NCBI GenBank assembly: GCA_037576215.1
Contig: JBANDB010000020.1
Coordinates: 806,001-870,000 of the forward strand
Reading direction: 5' to 3'
Length of the DNA stretch: 64,000 bases
DNA from: Armillaria gallica
Taxonomy: Eukaryota; Basidiomycota; Agaricomycetes; Agaricales; Physalacriaceae
Numbering within the stretch: the stretch's first letter is position 1; every line of letters begins with the position of its first letter. The position numbers and the translations under genes are program-made. Of this stretch, positions 10,840 through 23,179 are shown piece by piece. The notes under the pieces were generated by a model. That model made no database searches, was not told where the DNA came from, and was given only the letters and a program-made list of their open reading frames with translations.

Positions 10840-12120
10840 TTTCAAAAATAAATATATATTCCATTCAGTCCAATAACATGCAAGCAGTAAGGGCTATCCA
10901 GTTGATCCTTTGTGCACCAGTGACAAGACCAAGTGGTTCTATCGCACGGTCGATGGGTCATACAACTGGATGGAAGTTGACAATGCGGCGTATGGACATT
11001 GAACAGTGCAGTGGTAGACTGCGCAGACCATTTGTTCGACCCAGGTCAAGTCTCGGAACTCATCCGGCAGTAATCCTCAAAACATGCGATTTCTAAGCGC
11101 GTATTTCGGAAGTTTACGCGACGAAAGTCTGCTCTCACACTCGTTTCAGACAGCCAACACATTGTCCTTCCAGCCATCACGATCCAACATAAATCGACAC
11201 AATACTGGGTGGTCAATTGGATCAAAACCGCAATTGCCATCTCGGAGTTCCAGAAGATCAAAGTTTCACAGACGCAACATCGTCTTCTGTGTACAAATTA
11301 CACATCAACGGATCACCTTTGCGGAGGTTACGAGAACACACTGCACACGTAGGTGATTTTTTCCATTTCATACCTTTGCGAAATCGACGACTACATTTCA
11401 ATTTAACCTCCAGTGGCACAGGTTTAGGCCACTCTCCCAATACGCGCGCGAAATGCTCCCCGGTACTATTAGCTGCCATTTCCCTTCCTTATATTCGCAA
11501 ATTCCGCCGCTTCTGAGTAGCTCTGCACGATCTCATAGGAGGCAACACTGAAGCACACAAATCCTTGCTGAACTCTTGATCCATAACATCACAGATTGTA
11601 TAAAGAGACAGTAAATCCACGTTTGCAACATAACAGTTCAGGATTTCCGAGATCATACCCAGAGGCATGATGACGAGCTCCTTCCACCGCTGCAGCGTCG
11701 ACAGCCGCAACGCTTCTTGCATTTCTTCTCTCAGCGCCTATAAAAGTCATTTACGGCGGGAATAATGCAACAGCTGGACACATGGTTTCAGCCTGGCCAA
11801 TGGAATGCAACGAACGCGCTTTTTGAATGTGGCTACGTTTAACTCCGGATCCATCCAGCCTAGCTCTGCGTTATACGCCTTGCAACCACAGGCACAGAGT
11901 TTTTCTATTCTTAAACACCAAAGGATGCAAATCGGGATAGTACAAAGGGTCGTAATAAACCCGGCAAACAGTACAACAATGCTCACCATCTGCAGGACAA
12001 TCATCCTCTTCCACAACTCGGGCGCGACAACAAGGAAATTTATGGAATTCCATTTTAAAATGATAGCGCCGAGCGCAAGTAACGCAAAAAATGCAGAGCG
12101 CTGCCACCGAGTGACTTAGA
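10840..12120 (-). pseudogene. Cysteine-rich hypothetical gene, broken
   Basis: I do not recognise the family. Reading on the minus strand from about 12107, one frame gives a Cys-rich N-terminus (CIFCVTCARR, FPCCRARVVEEDDCPADGEHCCTVCRVYYDP) ending in the LHPLVFKNRK region. An overlapping frame then continues with KLCACGCKAYNAELGWMDPE to about 11747. A third frame (11722-11489) gives helical sequence without cysteines, and a fourth (11479-11258) gives SPTCAVCSRNLRKGDPLMC. The CxxC pairs suggest zinc binding. At least one frameshift is needed; a possible splice acceptor lies near 11738. No full gene model can be built, so I treat it as a decayed gene inside the segment that interrupts the F-box repeat. 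Confidence 0.4.
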
Positions 12121-12735
12121 AACTAGACGAGCCCGTAGCTCTTACAGATTCCAGATTCCAGACAGAAAAGGCACGGCTGATATTTACATCAGTTATGGCA
12201 AAGGCAGCCAGGAAGTGAGACGTACGAAGAAGATCCACGAGCGCCGTATAAACACGCGATTTTGCAAGAACAACTGTATTGTTTCGGGCTGAAAGGACAT
12301 GTCAGACGCTGAATTGTAAACAAACGATGAAACTCACCGTTCTATCTGTCGCCGACCACTGCAATTAAAGTGTCAGAGTGGATCGTTATCAGAGGGCCAC
12401 CAGACGGAAAGCAGGACGCCAGCACATCTACTTATATACATTATCACCACGCTGAGACGAAACAACCACACACCTACGGCTCAAACAACGAGATACAAAA
12501 CACGTGAAAAATGCAGACCAAAACCTGAAGAATTCCGGCCAAGTGTATCATTCAGAAGGCGCCGCACATAACGTAAGGAATGGACCAAATAGCCCCTGCC
12601 CACGCCCTACAGTGGGTGAAGGGTCGTTCTCTCCTTGATAAAGCCCTCTCTTCTCCTCAACAAGTTTCGGAAAGAATCGGGGAACAAGTACTCCTCATGG
12701 AATACGAACACTGCTTCCTCACGGTAGGACACAAT
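12121..12735. other. No gene seen
   Basis: No open frame with recognisable content. It lies between the Cys-rich remnant and the point where F-box repeat similarity resumes. Confidence 0.5.
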
Positions 12736-13209
12736 GTTTGACGGGACGGATATGGCGGGACCTGGTAAGTAAACTAGCTACTTGGAGTGATAGGTCCGCT
12801 CATTTAAGTAGGATTCTTCAAAGGCTCCGTGTCCGACGTCAGCACTATCTCCTGCGTTTTCACGCGAAAGCACTTGGCACAGTCGGGCTTCCCGGTCAAA
12901 CGATTATTTTGGTTAGACGTATACATCTGACTGCATCCCGAACTCGTCGGATTTACGATTTTGAGTTGTATGGGCCCATTCATTCTCTGGGTGGCGCTTG
13001 TATACACATGAGGACCGCTCGTTTCGGATATTGTCCGGCAACACCACTATTCCTGACGCATTCAAATATTCATCTGTTTAGCACGAGCCGTACGTCTTGC
13101 TGTACTCCCAAGCCAGTCGGATTTGCTCATTTCTTCCATAGGGGACCGAGGCTTACCTTAGTTGTATGCACCCATTAATTTCGAGTATAAGAATGTACAA
13201 GCTCTTCCT
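12736..13209 (+). repeat. Upstream part of F-box repeat, related to about 26790-27110
   Basis: The part nearest the F-box gene matches the 26.6-kb copy well, for example AGTCGGATTTGCTCATT near 13118 and 27041 and the following GAGGCTTACCTTA. Further upstream the similarity is patchy. An open frame at 12738-13178 has no recognisable domain and no equivalent in the other copy. Confidence 0.55.
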
Positions 13210-14116
13210 ATGTCTCCTTCCTATCCACCCTCAAAAATGCACCTGCTAGACCTCCCGCACGAGCTGCGCTCATACATCGTGCATTTCGTCGATCCTAATA
13301 CTCTCCGTGCGCTCTGTCTCACAGAGAAACGTATCCTATGTCACATATCCCATCATTTCCTTTGGAGGAACGTCACTGACATCTTTTGTATCGACCAGAA
13401 TTCCAATCCCCACCTTTTCCCTTCAATTCTGAGCGCCTCGGAGCTATCACGTCCTTCTCTATAATCATAGACGAATATTTCGATTTCAGTCTCCCATCAT
13501 TCGCCTCAGTCCTGGCATCAATGAACAACATAAACCATGTCCGTGTGAGTGGTGGATCAGGCTCTTTCATTCGCTTGGTTCTCGAGAATACGATGGCGTC
13601 TCCCGCGACTCTGGAAATGGATGGTTGCTATGCGGAACTACAGGACTTTTCTGAGATGATACCCATCGTTATCCGAGACCTACGTATCTACAGATGTCAT
13701 TCTAATATACGCTTTCTTTTGGGACCTCTCACTGTCAAAATTTTGGAGGTCCATGGTCCAGGTTCGTCTCTCTGTAACTGACCGCAATTTAACTAACACA
13801 GACGCTCGCAGATCTTCACCGACATTGTATACCTATTGGCTTGTCCTTACGGCGACTAACAGATGCCTATCTTAGTCAAATGAGAAGATTATGTCTCGTC
13901 GACACATGCCGAGATGCGGAATGCCGTGACCTCTTGCACTTGGCTAGCGCTTTGGAGGTTCGCTCCGGCTCCTCCTTTGTTGTCGTGTCGTCTAGAGCTG
14001 ATTTCAGATGTCCTAGCGTCCATTCTCGTCACTCGAGGAACTCATTCCTGACATCCCTCTCTCGCAAGATATGCGACAAAACTGTGACAGTTAATACTCG
14101 CCTTCCCTATGCTTAA
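13210..14116 (+). pseudogene. F-box protein gene, frameshifted, one intron
   Basis: The ATG at 13237 (or 13210) opens onto a clear F-box: MHLLDLPHELRSYIVHFVDP followed by LRALCLTEKRILCHISHHFLW. F-box proteins bind Skp1 and select targets for SCF ubiquitin ligases. In fungi this family is large and fast-evolving. The first frame ends at 13464, while sensible coding continues in a neighbouring frame from about 13440 (ITSFSIIIDEYFDF), so one base appears gained or lost. A 50-bp intron (13762-13811) joins VHGP to a Leu-rich continuation, LSLRRLTDAY and MRRLCLVDTC. The C-terminal part becomes doubtful after about 13965. A second, more decayed copy lies at 26.6-28 kb, and fragments lie at 18.1 and 43.8 kb. 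Confidence 0.7.
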
Positions 14117-15054
14117 AGAACTTGCATCGTCTCGAGAGTGAATGAGACCTCGCTTAGTATGTTTTTCGATTTCTGTCATAGATTTCATTTGAAGAATTTA
14201 CCACATCGTGGAACACAGACTTGAATGTATGCCGCTCAAGCCTAAATTGCTAAAGTATCGTAAGGATATCCCTTGCGGTGCATATATGTCTCACGGACAC
14301 TTTTTTCCATTTCCAGAGAATTATTTACATTTTTAATATGATTCCATCTCATACATCCAGGTTTAATTCGACGAAAAGAAATCATGAAAGAAAGATAGAA
14401 GCAGCTGGCTCCGCATTGGCACAAAAACCTAATTTGGAGACTGTCTTATTCATATGTGGCCACCAAATACCGCCTTGAAGGAGTTGGGCGATACCGTCGG
14501 CCGTTGCACCATATGCGAACCATTCATATTGATGCTCAGGCACAGTATAATGTGATCATATCGCTGTTTCTTTCTTCTTAGTCTGTGGATGATCATGGAA
14601 GATGATATCAAAGAGATGGAAAAGTGATTATTCGAACGAGAATATTTTACCGTACATTGCACAATCTATCCGGGCTCTGTCTTCTGCGGCCCTTGCACAA
14701 GTTTCGTTATCCTTAGTTATTGGGAATTGAACCCGAACGAGGACTTTTGACTGATTACTTATTCACTCCGCATTTTATTAGTTAGTGATCTACGGATAAG
14801 GTTCATGGCGGCTTAAAATTGAGGCAAATGCTGTTATACCCAAGGAGACCCGCTTTACTGGACGACTTTCCGTTTCGCTGCATCTGGGACGCCGCAAATT
14901 CGAACCCGAAACGTACTTTCAAGTTCAAAGACTACGCTCAGATCTAGCCAATGGCCTTACAGTGCACCTAAAAAGGTTCATGGTTACTACGGGCTTTTAC
15001 GTAGCAGTAAACTACCACGTTAAAACAATTTATATGGAAACGTCCATAGCATCA

Positions 15055-15114
15055 TTGGACTGGGATTCGAACCACTGACGACTATCCGGGAGTTAGCCAT
15101 CACACCATGTTCAA
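15055..15114 (-). ncRNA. tRNA-like module (copy of 45062-45118)
   Basis: The minus strand has TGGTGTGATGG (A-box-like) and GGTTCGAATCC (perfect B box). End arms TTGGAC and GTTCAA pair with one wobble. At about 60 nt it is too short for a full tRNA, and no normal anticodon arm can be drawn. Confidence 0.5.
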
Positions 15115-16089
15115 CTGGTTTCTAGTTCCAAATTACTGTATACATGTCAACGCTTTTACTCGGAAGTAAGATGGGAAAGTAACAACGTCGGCCGCTTCGT
15201 TAAGTTGATGACGCTGGAGTGGAAAGTACGGGGCATCGGAATGAGCCGGGTATTGCCGAAGACGCTCTCCTTCTGCCACCATCGTCGTTATTGGTTGGAC
15301 TCTCAAGTCGTCCCTTTCTCGAGGTTTCTTCCATGCCTCTTCCATCGCCTCTTTCAATTTGCATTGCCGCTTCCTCCGCCCTGAGGCCTGAGGCGCCATA
15401 TCATTTCTCCCCGTGAAACATGGTTTTGGGGCTTTGCTTTGTACGTGACAGCTTTTTTCAAAATTGCTGGTATTCGTACTGAATGACCGGTCACTGCACG
15501 GCATCAATGGAAGCTTGAAGCTTCCAGTTTACCATGGATAAGCGAAAGCGAAAGGTGAGCGTCATTCTAGGATTGTCTTTGTCGCCGCGCGATATTCTGT
15601 TCGTTTTCGGAATCTGTCTAATCACTCTTTCTAGTATTCCCTTCGAGGCACCGCATTCACGAGAAGGACTTGCCCATTCCGAATTTTGAAATACAAGCAC
15701 TCATATAGCATTGATTACGAAAACGGAAGACCTCGATAAAAATTCAGGGTGACATCGCCGGTGTTTGAGGGCTATGGTAGGTCTGTCAGTCATTTTTGGT
15801 GCACTGACGTAGCATTAGCCGGTGACCCTCCACTCCCTATCTGTTTCTTGCTCACGCCTCCGTGTCCACTACACCATTATCCCCAGCAGTTATGTGTGCG
15901 CCGTCACCTGTATACTCCCTCACCACTTTGTCTTCCCATTACCCCTGCATTGTCCACGGCTCGGTGACGACCATACTGACTGGCTATTTGTTGGACCTCG
16001 ATCGGGGGGCAAACGGGCAGGCATGAGGAAGAACATAGACGGCCATGGCAAGACCGCATATACGGCCGGTATAGCATGTACTTACTTTG

Positions 16090-16425
16090 AAATTAGTAAA
16101 ATTAGTGGTGAAAGGCTAGCACTACCGGCCGTCTTCTATGACGACTTTAAAGGTTTGATGCCCCGCTCCTGAATAAGTTTAGATTTATACAGATTTTTGT
16201 TTCGTTTATTTCCTCGACGCTGTTCAGTGCTACATGGAGCTTTCGGAAATCTGTATGATCAAGTAAGGGAACTACGCTCGTTCTCAATGTGCGCTCTGAA
16301 ATGTAAATGTAAAGCTAACATGATTTACGAGTCTAGAGTCCCTTTACTACAGTTATCTCTGTGTGCCCGGGTTATGTACCGGTTAATACCGTCCCTCTGG
16401 CTGCAGTTGGGGGTTCTATTCCCTC
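16090..16425 (+). repeat. B-box-bearing repeat, three copies
   Basis: Two short modules recur together here, at about 19795-20125 and at about 46190-46500. The first ends in a B-box-like GGGTTCGATTCCCC (degenerate in this copy). The second has TTATGTACCGGTTAA followed by GGGGGTTCTATTCCCTC, which forms a 5-bp T-arm-like stem with a 7-nt loop. They look tRNA-derived. Confidence 0.55.
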
Positions 16426-16726
16426 TGTTTGCAATGAGACTCTGCTCTAAACCCAAATTTTGCTCCTGGTAACGCACATCAACTTAATTTCTTAATAGTT
16501 AATTACCAACTTGAGAGCTCCGAACTTATTTCTTTCCTATGAATGAGAATGCGTTGGACGAGGTACTCAGGTGAGTAACATAAATCTCAATGTTCAGTCG
16601 AGGTGGCTGTTGAGAATATGGAACTGCCGGTTTATGAAGAAATACTGTAAGCAGCTCGACATAGGAGAGACTACAGTGAGCTTTTAATCTAACGCATTAG
16701 TACTGGCCTATCTCGTTCCAAAAAAT

Positions 16727-18350
16727 CCATCGCATGCGCCCTAACCAAGCGTGTTTTCGGTTTTTCGGGGCTTTCGGGAGAAAGGGGTACATCCATTTTG
16801 CCACATGGGATGCCTCGAGAAGTGCGAGACCCGATTATCTCAAGGAATTCCAACACAGTGAAGATTTTGGTGGGCAGAGACGGACAATCACGGAGCCGGA
16901 TATTGCCGAAGATGCACTCCTCCTGCCATCATCGCCAGTAACCCCCGCTATGCCTTCCTCTCGTCCTTTTGCCTTAGATTCGCGTCCAAGATTCCTCCGT
17001 CGAAGCCTTCCACATGGTCTTCCCCCAGGCGAATGAAGGTCTTGGATTGGAGACACCGGTTCTTTGGGAGGAATGTACGTGGCACGATTTGCTAATTTCC
17101 GGTCTTGATGCAATGCTGACAGTAGCTAACTCTCAGACATCTGTGCGGCGTGCTCTGTGTTTGCTCGTTCTGAGGGATATATGGAATACGGAGGACGACC
17201 AACGACATAACGACTCGACGCCACCGCCACGATTGGAGTCACTGGGAATGAACCAAAGGCCGCGAAGTACCAGCGCCAGGATGACTATTTTTGAAGGTAT
17301 GCTGGCGGTTTTGCAGCGTCCGGACAACGCTAGACGTTGATCGATGATCCCTCCAGAAATTTCTCGGCCTCTTTATGTTGCACCACATTGACGAGAAGGG
17401 CGGGCGTATATTCAGTATCGCGTTCCGACCTCGCTGCTAAGGAAATCTTTGCTCTCTGCACTCGATCACCAAAACCCTGGAGAATAATTCAAGCGGACGT
17501 ACGAGGAGGAGATACAGTCGCTGGTGGTGTTACTCATCGGTGTTTGCAAGTGTGTCGCAGGTAAGTCGTCAGTGTCTTTTGTGATCCTGCCTCAGGCTGA
17601 CGTTCCCGATTTAGGATTATGTCGACTGTCATTTCCTTGTTCAAGTTTTCTATGATGACGTCCTTCGAGAGGAAGATCCGTGGATGTCCCGGCGAGGAGG
17701 ATGTCATTGTATGCACCGTCGTCCTGATCCGCATATGTTCACCATGTCCCTCAGTGTATACGCCCTGCTTCATTCACCTTGCGGTAAACATCCACCGCAT
17801 CCCACATCCATTGTCTTCTTGCTATGAGTTCCGCCACCCACGGTTCTGTCGCTATCATAGTTGTCACTATTCATCGTTGCTATCAATGACGTATCCACGG
17901 CAACCCGCTGTCGAAGCACTGTGCTCGGCGTAATATGGTCGTTTCGCCGGGAGCTATCTCCTGCATTCCTCCAAACTCTGTCGACATTTCTGGCGCGCCG
18001 TATGCTTGATGACGCGGCAGCTGGCGAGGTGAAATACAACATTGCGCAGGAGGATGATGCAAAGCTGCCCACAGACGACATTGATGCATGGTGGTACAAT
18101 GAAAATATTATGTCTCGTCAATATATGCCGAGATGCGGGATACCATGATCTCTTGCATTTGGCGTGCGCTTCAGTTGTATACCCCGGCTACTGCTGTGTC
18201 GTCCGTAGCTAATTTTGGATACCCCAGCATCCATCCTCGTCACTCGAAGAGCTCGTTCTGGACTTGCCTCTGTCGCAGGGTATGCTTCAAAACCCCTTGC
18301 GCCTGATACCTTTCTTTCTTGTGCCTAGGAATTCTCTTATCGTCTCTAAA
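16727..18350 (+). repeat. Repeat unit A, downstream half
   Basis: Related blocks occur in the same order at 20440-21960, 23640-24900 and 40560-41960. Shared landmarks are the site GCCGGATATTGCCGAAGATG (16895-16914), a mid block with CTCATCGGT and GTGTT words, and a later block whose translation contains VIWSFR and EDDAKLPTDDID. Frames are broken in every copy, so an ancient coding sequence is possible but not usable. Near 18105-18300 an F-box-tail fragment like 13880-14080 is joined on. Confidence 0.65.
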
Positions 18351-18907
18351 TCTAATGAGGCGTCTCTGGGTATGTTTCTCTCGTATCTGCCATAGAATTG
18401 GTCCGATTAATTTGCGATTTTAATAGGCGTCACTATTCGCAGCCAAGTTTCATAATTTATGTGTGGAACATATATTTGTTGGGGATGAGTCTCCCCGCGT
18501 CGCTGAGGCTTTGGATCCCCTACGTAACACACTTGTCTCTTTATCCTGATTCGCGAAGTTGGCGACACTTATCGCTGGTACCTTTTTTATTCTCACTGTA
18601 TGCGGTCAGATCTATACCGGATTATCGATTCCCGCCCGGGTATTTCATGATGGCTCTTTCGGACTCCGTTATAGTGGCTACTAATCTGCATATTGAATAA
18701 TATTGGCCATCTGTTATCTCGACTTACCTATGTAGCCTCAGATTTGAGTGAACAAAGATCAGGCTCATTGCGAGGACCGGGCAGCCTCATACTAATAGAG
18801 CAAACGGACGAATATCTCGACTATTTGGTTGGTTTAATCATGAAGCATTGACTGTCTGGAGTAACAGTGTAGCGAGGCATGATACCAAAATGAAACTCGC
18901 CACTTTA

Positions 18908-18985
18908 TTCATACGCAGGGAATTGAACCCCGAAATATCGCCTAGATGTGAACACGATACCATTGACCGGTACACAATATATGAA
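18908..18985 (-). ncRNA. tRNA-like cloverleaf candidate, 78 nt
   Basis: On the minus strand the ends TTCATAT and GTATGAA pair over 7 bp. The last pair is a G-U wobble that exists only in a minus-strand RNA. A D-arm-like hairpin TACC-GGTCAAT-GGTA is followed by TCG...CGA pairing with a long loop, then a T-arm CGGGG-TTCAATT-CCCTG. The B box is perfect and size is near that of a tRNA, but the anticodon arm is irregular. A functional tRNA gene is unlikely; a tRNA-derived repeat is more likely. Confidence 0.5.
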
Positions 18986-19004
18986 TGATTTCTTCGTAAC
19001 TGTC

Positions 19005-22000
19005 TGCACCCAGGAGTGAGAAATATATCACTGTCTCTTCTTTCGTGTAAAGTTCGTATAGAAGAGGAATGAAAGGACAGGACATCGGATCGAGCTGTGA
19101 ATTGGCGAAGATGCCCTCCTTCTACCACCATCATCTGACTCTTGTCGTCCCTTGCTTAAGGTCTCTTCGACACCTCTAGATTCAAGATTTACCGCGGGTG
19201 ACCGTCACTCCAGCCTGAGGATGGTCTTCGTTGTCGGTATCCTGCTCGTGTTCCGTCTCTTGCCTATCACTCTTTCTAGTATTCCTCTCGAATTCACGAT
19301 AAGGGTGCACCCATTTCCGGATTTTTAGATACTAAAGGTCGATTAGGACATCGCCACGTATCTATTACAAAAACAGATGGCTCGATAACAATTTGGCAGC
19401 ATGTCGTCGGTGAATCTCGTCTGGGTTTGCCGTCTATAGTGGGTCCTTCAGTGGTATTTTTTGCACTGGCATCTTAGACCAATACCCCTGCGACCGTATC
19501 TACCAGCGACACCCCATCTATATTCTGTCTCGCGCTCTCTGTCCACTTCCCCAGTGGTTAGACGAGCGCCATCATCCCTTATTATTGGATACTCCTCTAA
19601 CACTTTCTCGTCCCTTTACCCTCACTTTGTCCGTGGCACTTTTGCTAAGCGGGCAGAGTATACTTACAGGCTATATATAGGTTTGGCTTCGATCGGGGGA
19701 CAAACGGGTGGGCATGAGGAAGAACATAGACGGCCATGTTATGATCATGTATACGACATATCCAGTATCACGTGTACTTACTTTGAAATTCGTAGGATTA
19801 GTGGTGGAAAGGCTAACACTACCGGCCGTCTTCTATGTCACGATTTTAAGGGTTCGATTCCCCACTCCTGAATAAATCAAGAAGTATCTTGCTTTTTGTG
19901 CAATTCATTTCCTCGACGCTGTTCAGTGCTACATAGGGCTTTGGGAAATCTGTACGATCAAGGAAGGCTGGCATGCTCATCTTTATTGTGTGTTGTGAAA
20001 TGTAAATGTAGAACTAACACGATTTACGAGTCCAGAGTCCACTACTACAAGTATCTCTGTGTACCCGGGTTATGTAACGGTTAACATCGTCCCTCTTGCT
20101 GCAGCTGGGGGTTCTATTCCCTCTGTCTGCAATTGCCCCTCATTATGTGTCGAGCATCAACTTCTTTTCTTTTCTTGATTAGGTAATAGCCATGGGAAAG
20201 GAGAGAGCTCTGCCTTTATTTCCTCCCTACAAGTACAAGTGATTGTTGGATAATGCAGTGGATGGAATCAGGGGAGTTGGCGCATATATCATATATGAGA
20301 CTCAGTCAAGGGGCCATTGAAAAAATGGCACAGCTGATACATTAGGAAACACTTCAGTTTCGCTGGACAAGCATAGAGTACAGTGAACTAAAATCAACGC
20401 TCTAGTGCTGAAGCGCTGAAGCGCTGACCTCTGTAAAAAATGCATCGCATGTGCCAGAACCGACCGGGTCCTACGTTTTTCAGGGCTTTCGGAAGTAAGA
20501 AATTCTTCTATTGTCAATACGTTGGATGCCTAGCGAAGTGCGAGACCGGATTATCAGAGTGAATTCCAACATAGAGTGGATTTTGGTGGGCAGAGACGGA
20601 AAAGGACAGCCGGATATTGCCGAAGCTGCTCTCCTTCTACCATCATCGCACCCATTGTCCATTCCTCTCGCGCCTCTGCCACCGCTCCTTTAAATTCTCG
20701 TCCTCGATTCCTCCGCCGAAGGGTACCGCATGATTTTTTTTTTTTGCTGGGAATGAAGATCTTGGATTGGGGGCACCGGTCTTTTTAGGGAGAAATGTAC
20801 GTGGCGGGTCTTCTTTGACGCAGATGACCGGTCTTGATGCAAACAGCAGCCAACTCTCGGACCGTCCTAGTCAATCTCTGTTGCGCACGCTGTGTTTCCT
20901 CATGTTAACGGATAGTAGGATGATCGATGATGGCAACAACTCGACGCCCTGATTGAAGTTACCGAGAATGGACAACAGGAGACTGAAAGGGGGCGCGACG
21001 GAGTACCAGTCCTAGATTTTTTTGCTTTGGGTATGCTTCCCGTTCTTTCAGCGTCTGGACAACCCTAGATATTGATCCTTCCAGAAGTCACTCAGGTTTA
21101 AGGACATGTGCATTTTCAATATCATAATCTGACCCCACCTCGCTGTCGAGGAGAGCACTACTCTCGACCGTCTACCATCACCATGCTCGATAATGATTCA
21201 GGCGCGCGTACGATGGCAGGATGGTCTGGCTGGTGATGCTCATCGGTCTGCGAGTGTGTTCAATCTAGTTTGGCGTGCCAGAATCGGTGAGTTCCCAGTG
21301 TTGCTTCGTGACCTTCGGGAGGCCTCATGCTCACATTTCCGCTTTAGCATTGTCTCGACTATCGTTTCCTCGGTCCCATTTTCTATGACGATACCCTTCG
21401 AGACGAGGAACCATGGGTGACGCGTGACGTCTGACTACACCACACCCCTGTTCTAATGCAGGATGCCGGGGGCTCGCATACACTCACCCGTCTTGTTCAC
21501 CACCCTTGGTGTAATGCACCGAGCTTCATTCGCGTGTACCATAAACATCCACCTCATCCCGCATTCGTTGTCCTCGGCTTTCGCCCTTGATAGACGCGCC
21601 ATGAGTTCCGCGACGTGGACCATTCTATCGCTCTCATAGTCGTCACCGACCGTCTTCGCTCCCTGCGATATCATAATGACGTATCGACCTCAAGCCTCTG
21701 ACGAAGCACTGTGCCACGTCAGTCAGCGGATTGTATGGTCGTTTCGCTACACCCTATCTCCTAATTACCCTTTCGGCATTTCGGGCGCACCGCAGACTGG
21801 GTGACGTCCCAGCTGGCGAGGTCAAATACAACGAAGGATGGCTATGGCATCGGAGGGTGACGCCAGGTTGCCCGCAGATGATATCGATGTCGACGTCTCT
21901 AACCTCCTGTGTTTTTATTAGTGACTTCGTGCTTTCTGTGAAATGACGAGGAACCAACACGAATATAACGAATCTTTAAACGTAGAAGATGCGGATTCTC

Positions 22001-22450
22001 GGGTTGCTTTCTGCAAATAATCAGTATTAATCAGTGCTCGAGGCGACGGATGACTCTGTTCTCTCGTAGAAAGGCCTCGATTGATTGAGGGAAATTGAAT
22101 TGAAATCTAGTCTACTAAGAACCCAACAATGTCCTGTCGTTTACATCGTAACCACACTCGGATATGGTGTAATCGCTACATGGCTTGATCCCAGGTTCAA
22201 TTCCTCATATCCGAATTTAGCCAGAGTGCAGCACCTTTTTATATTTTCGGTCTAGACTTGCAAAGTAAATCGAGTACGTCGTGATCAGAAGTGTACTAGA
22301 ACGAAAACCACCGGGATCTATGAGTGCAAGGCCCATCTATCGTCGTACTCAATCACTGTGATGTGTCTACATCAACCCACCGCCAGTGAACTTTTTCGTG
22401 TCTGTTAATGGTCATTTTTCCAGATCTGATCTGCTCAAGGTCTTTCCGTC
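19005..22450 (+). repeat. Repeat unit B
   Basis: 19005-20160 aligns by eye with 15150-16470 and with 45160-46530, and 20440-21960 aligns with 16727-18100. It includes a degenerate motif site at about 19095 and a better one at 20609-20628. The final part, 22000-22450, matches 24930-25350 of unit C and carries a plus-strand tRNA-like module. No intact gene is present. Confidence 0.7.
22158..22214 (+). ncRNA. tRNA-like module, 57 nt
   Basis: Perfect 9-bp arms TCGGATATG and CATATCCGA enclose an A-box-like TGGTGTAATCG and a B-box AGGTTCAATTCC. An inverted relative lies at 22576-22633. The equivalent site in unit C is 25009-25075, where both arms have different sequence but still pair. Confidence 0.55.
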
Positions 22451-22575
22451 AGGCTACAGTCTTACGGATGATCCAAGGACGCGGTGAAGGCTGACGAGTG
22501 GAAAGTGCCATGAACTTGTCTGTATTTATAGCATGATACAAAAATTGCCAGAGCCGAACAAAGACAAAGAAAATC

Positions 22576-22633
22576 TCGGATATGGGGATTTGAACCTTAA
22601 GCATCCCATGATTAGCCGTTTCACCATATCCGA
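22576..22633 (-). ncRNA. tRNA-like module, 58 nt, minus strand
   Basis: On the minus strand, TGGTGAAACGG matches the A-box consensus fully and GGTTCAAATCC is a B box. Arms CTCGGATATGG and CCATATCCGAG (22575-22634) form a perfect 11-bp stem. The counterpart at 25430-25503 has T-A in place of the outermost C-G pair. Total length is 14-16 nt below a normal tRNA. Confidence 0.6.
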
Positions 22634-22730
22634 GCTTCTGTTTGATGGTCTGTTGAACCAAATAAGAAACGTTTGTCGCCGCCGTGTTATCGGGCAAGCT
22701 ATAGCCTATGAGTGTAATCAGATATAGTAT

Positions 22731-23179
22731 CAAGGGGGTCTCAGATTTTTTTATAATTACACCCAGTCGGTTTTTTTTTAAGCCCTCGTCAGACCGACCA
22801 ACCGACCACCGTGTGAATAACATACTCCGTATGGGCGGAACATACGGTATTGGTAATCACACTGCCACCCGGTATACCACGTTGCCGGTCATAGCCGGTC
22901 CTCCCTGCCGGAAAGGGAGAAGCGGCCTTTGCCACGGATGACCTCTGCACCTTTCTTATGTCCCTTTGACCTCCTGGCTAAGCCGTGGAGAGCTTGTATC
23001 TTATGCAAGGTGAGGTGAAGTCACTTTTTAATATAAATATAGTCAATCCATGCCATATAACACCTAATATACCCTCCAGAAACACAAAAAAACTTCCATA
23101 GAGATTTATTTTTAAGCAGCCTCGAAGGCGACCGACCGACCAACCCGGTGTTCCGGAACAATGGTCCGGAAACCCCTTG
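22731..23179. mobile_element. hAT-type MITE with 8-bp target-site duplication
   Basis: The element is 449 bp and starts CAAGGGGGTCTC; the other end read inward is CAAGGGGTTTCC, a short terminal inverted repeat. It is flanked on both sides by TATAGTAT (22723-22730 and 23180-23187). The related unit C has a single TATAGTAT at the matching place (25681-25688), which is an empty site. Eight-bp duplications with CA-starting, G-rich ends are typical of the hAT superfamily. No transposase is encoded. Inside are GACCGACCAACCGACC-like words near both ends. Confidence 0.82.

Larger units (their letters stand above)
13843..16870 (+). repeat. 3-kb segmental duplicate, partner at 43818-47105
   Basis: From the end of the F-box gene onward the sequence matches 43818-47105 in the same order and orientation, with scattered substitutions and short indels. 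The partner holds an extra block of about 180 bp near 46585-46765. The unit includes minus-strand tRNA-like modules, a GCCGGATATTGCCGAAGATG-type site and two plus-strand B-box modules. No protein-coding gene beyond the F-box tail is supported in it. Confidence 0.85.

Noticed and set aside
16835..17113. Short protein frames repeated in every unit around the GCCGGATATTGCC site
   Set aside because: No frame stays open in more than one or two copies, so I kept the block as a DNA repeat.
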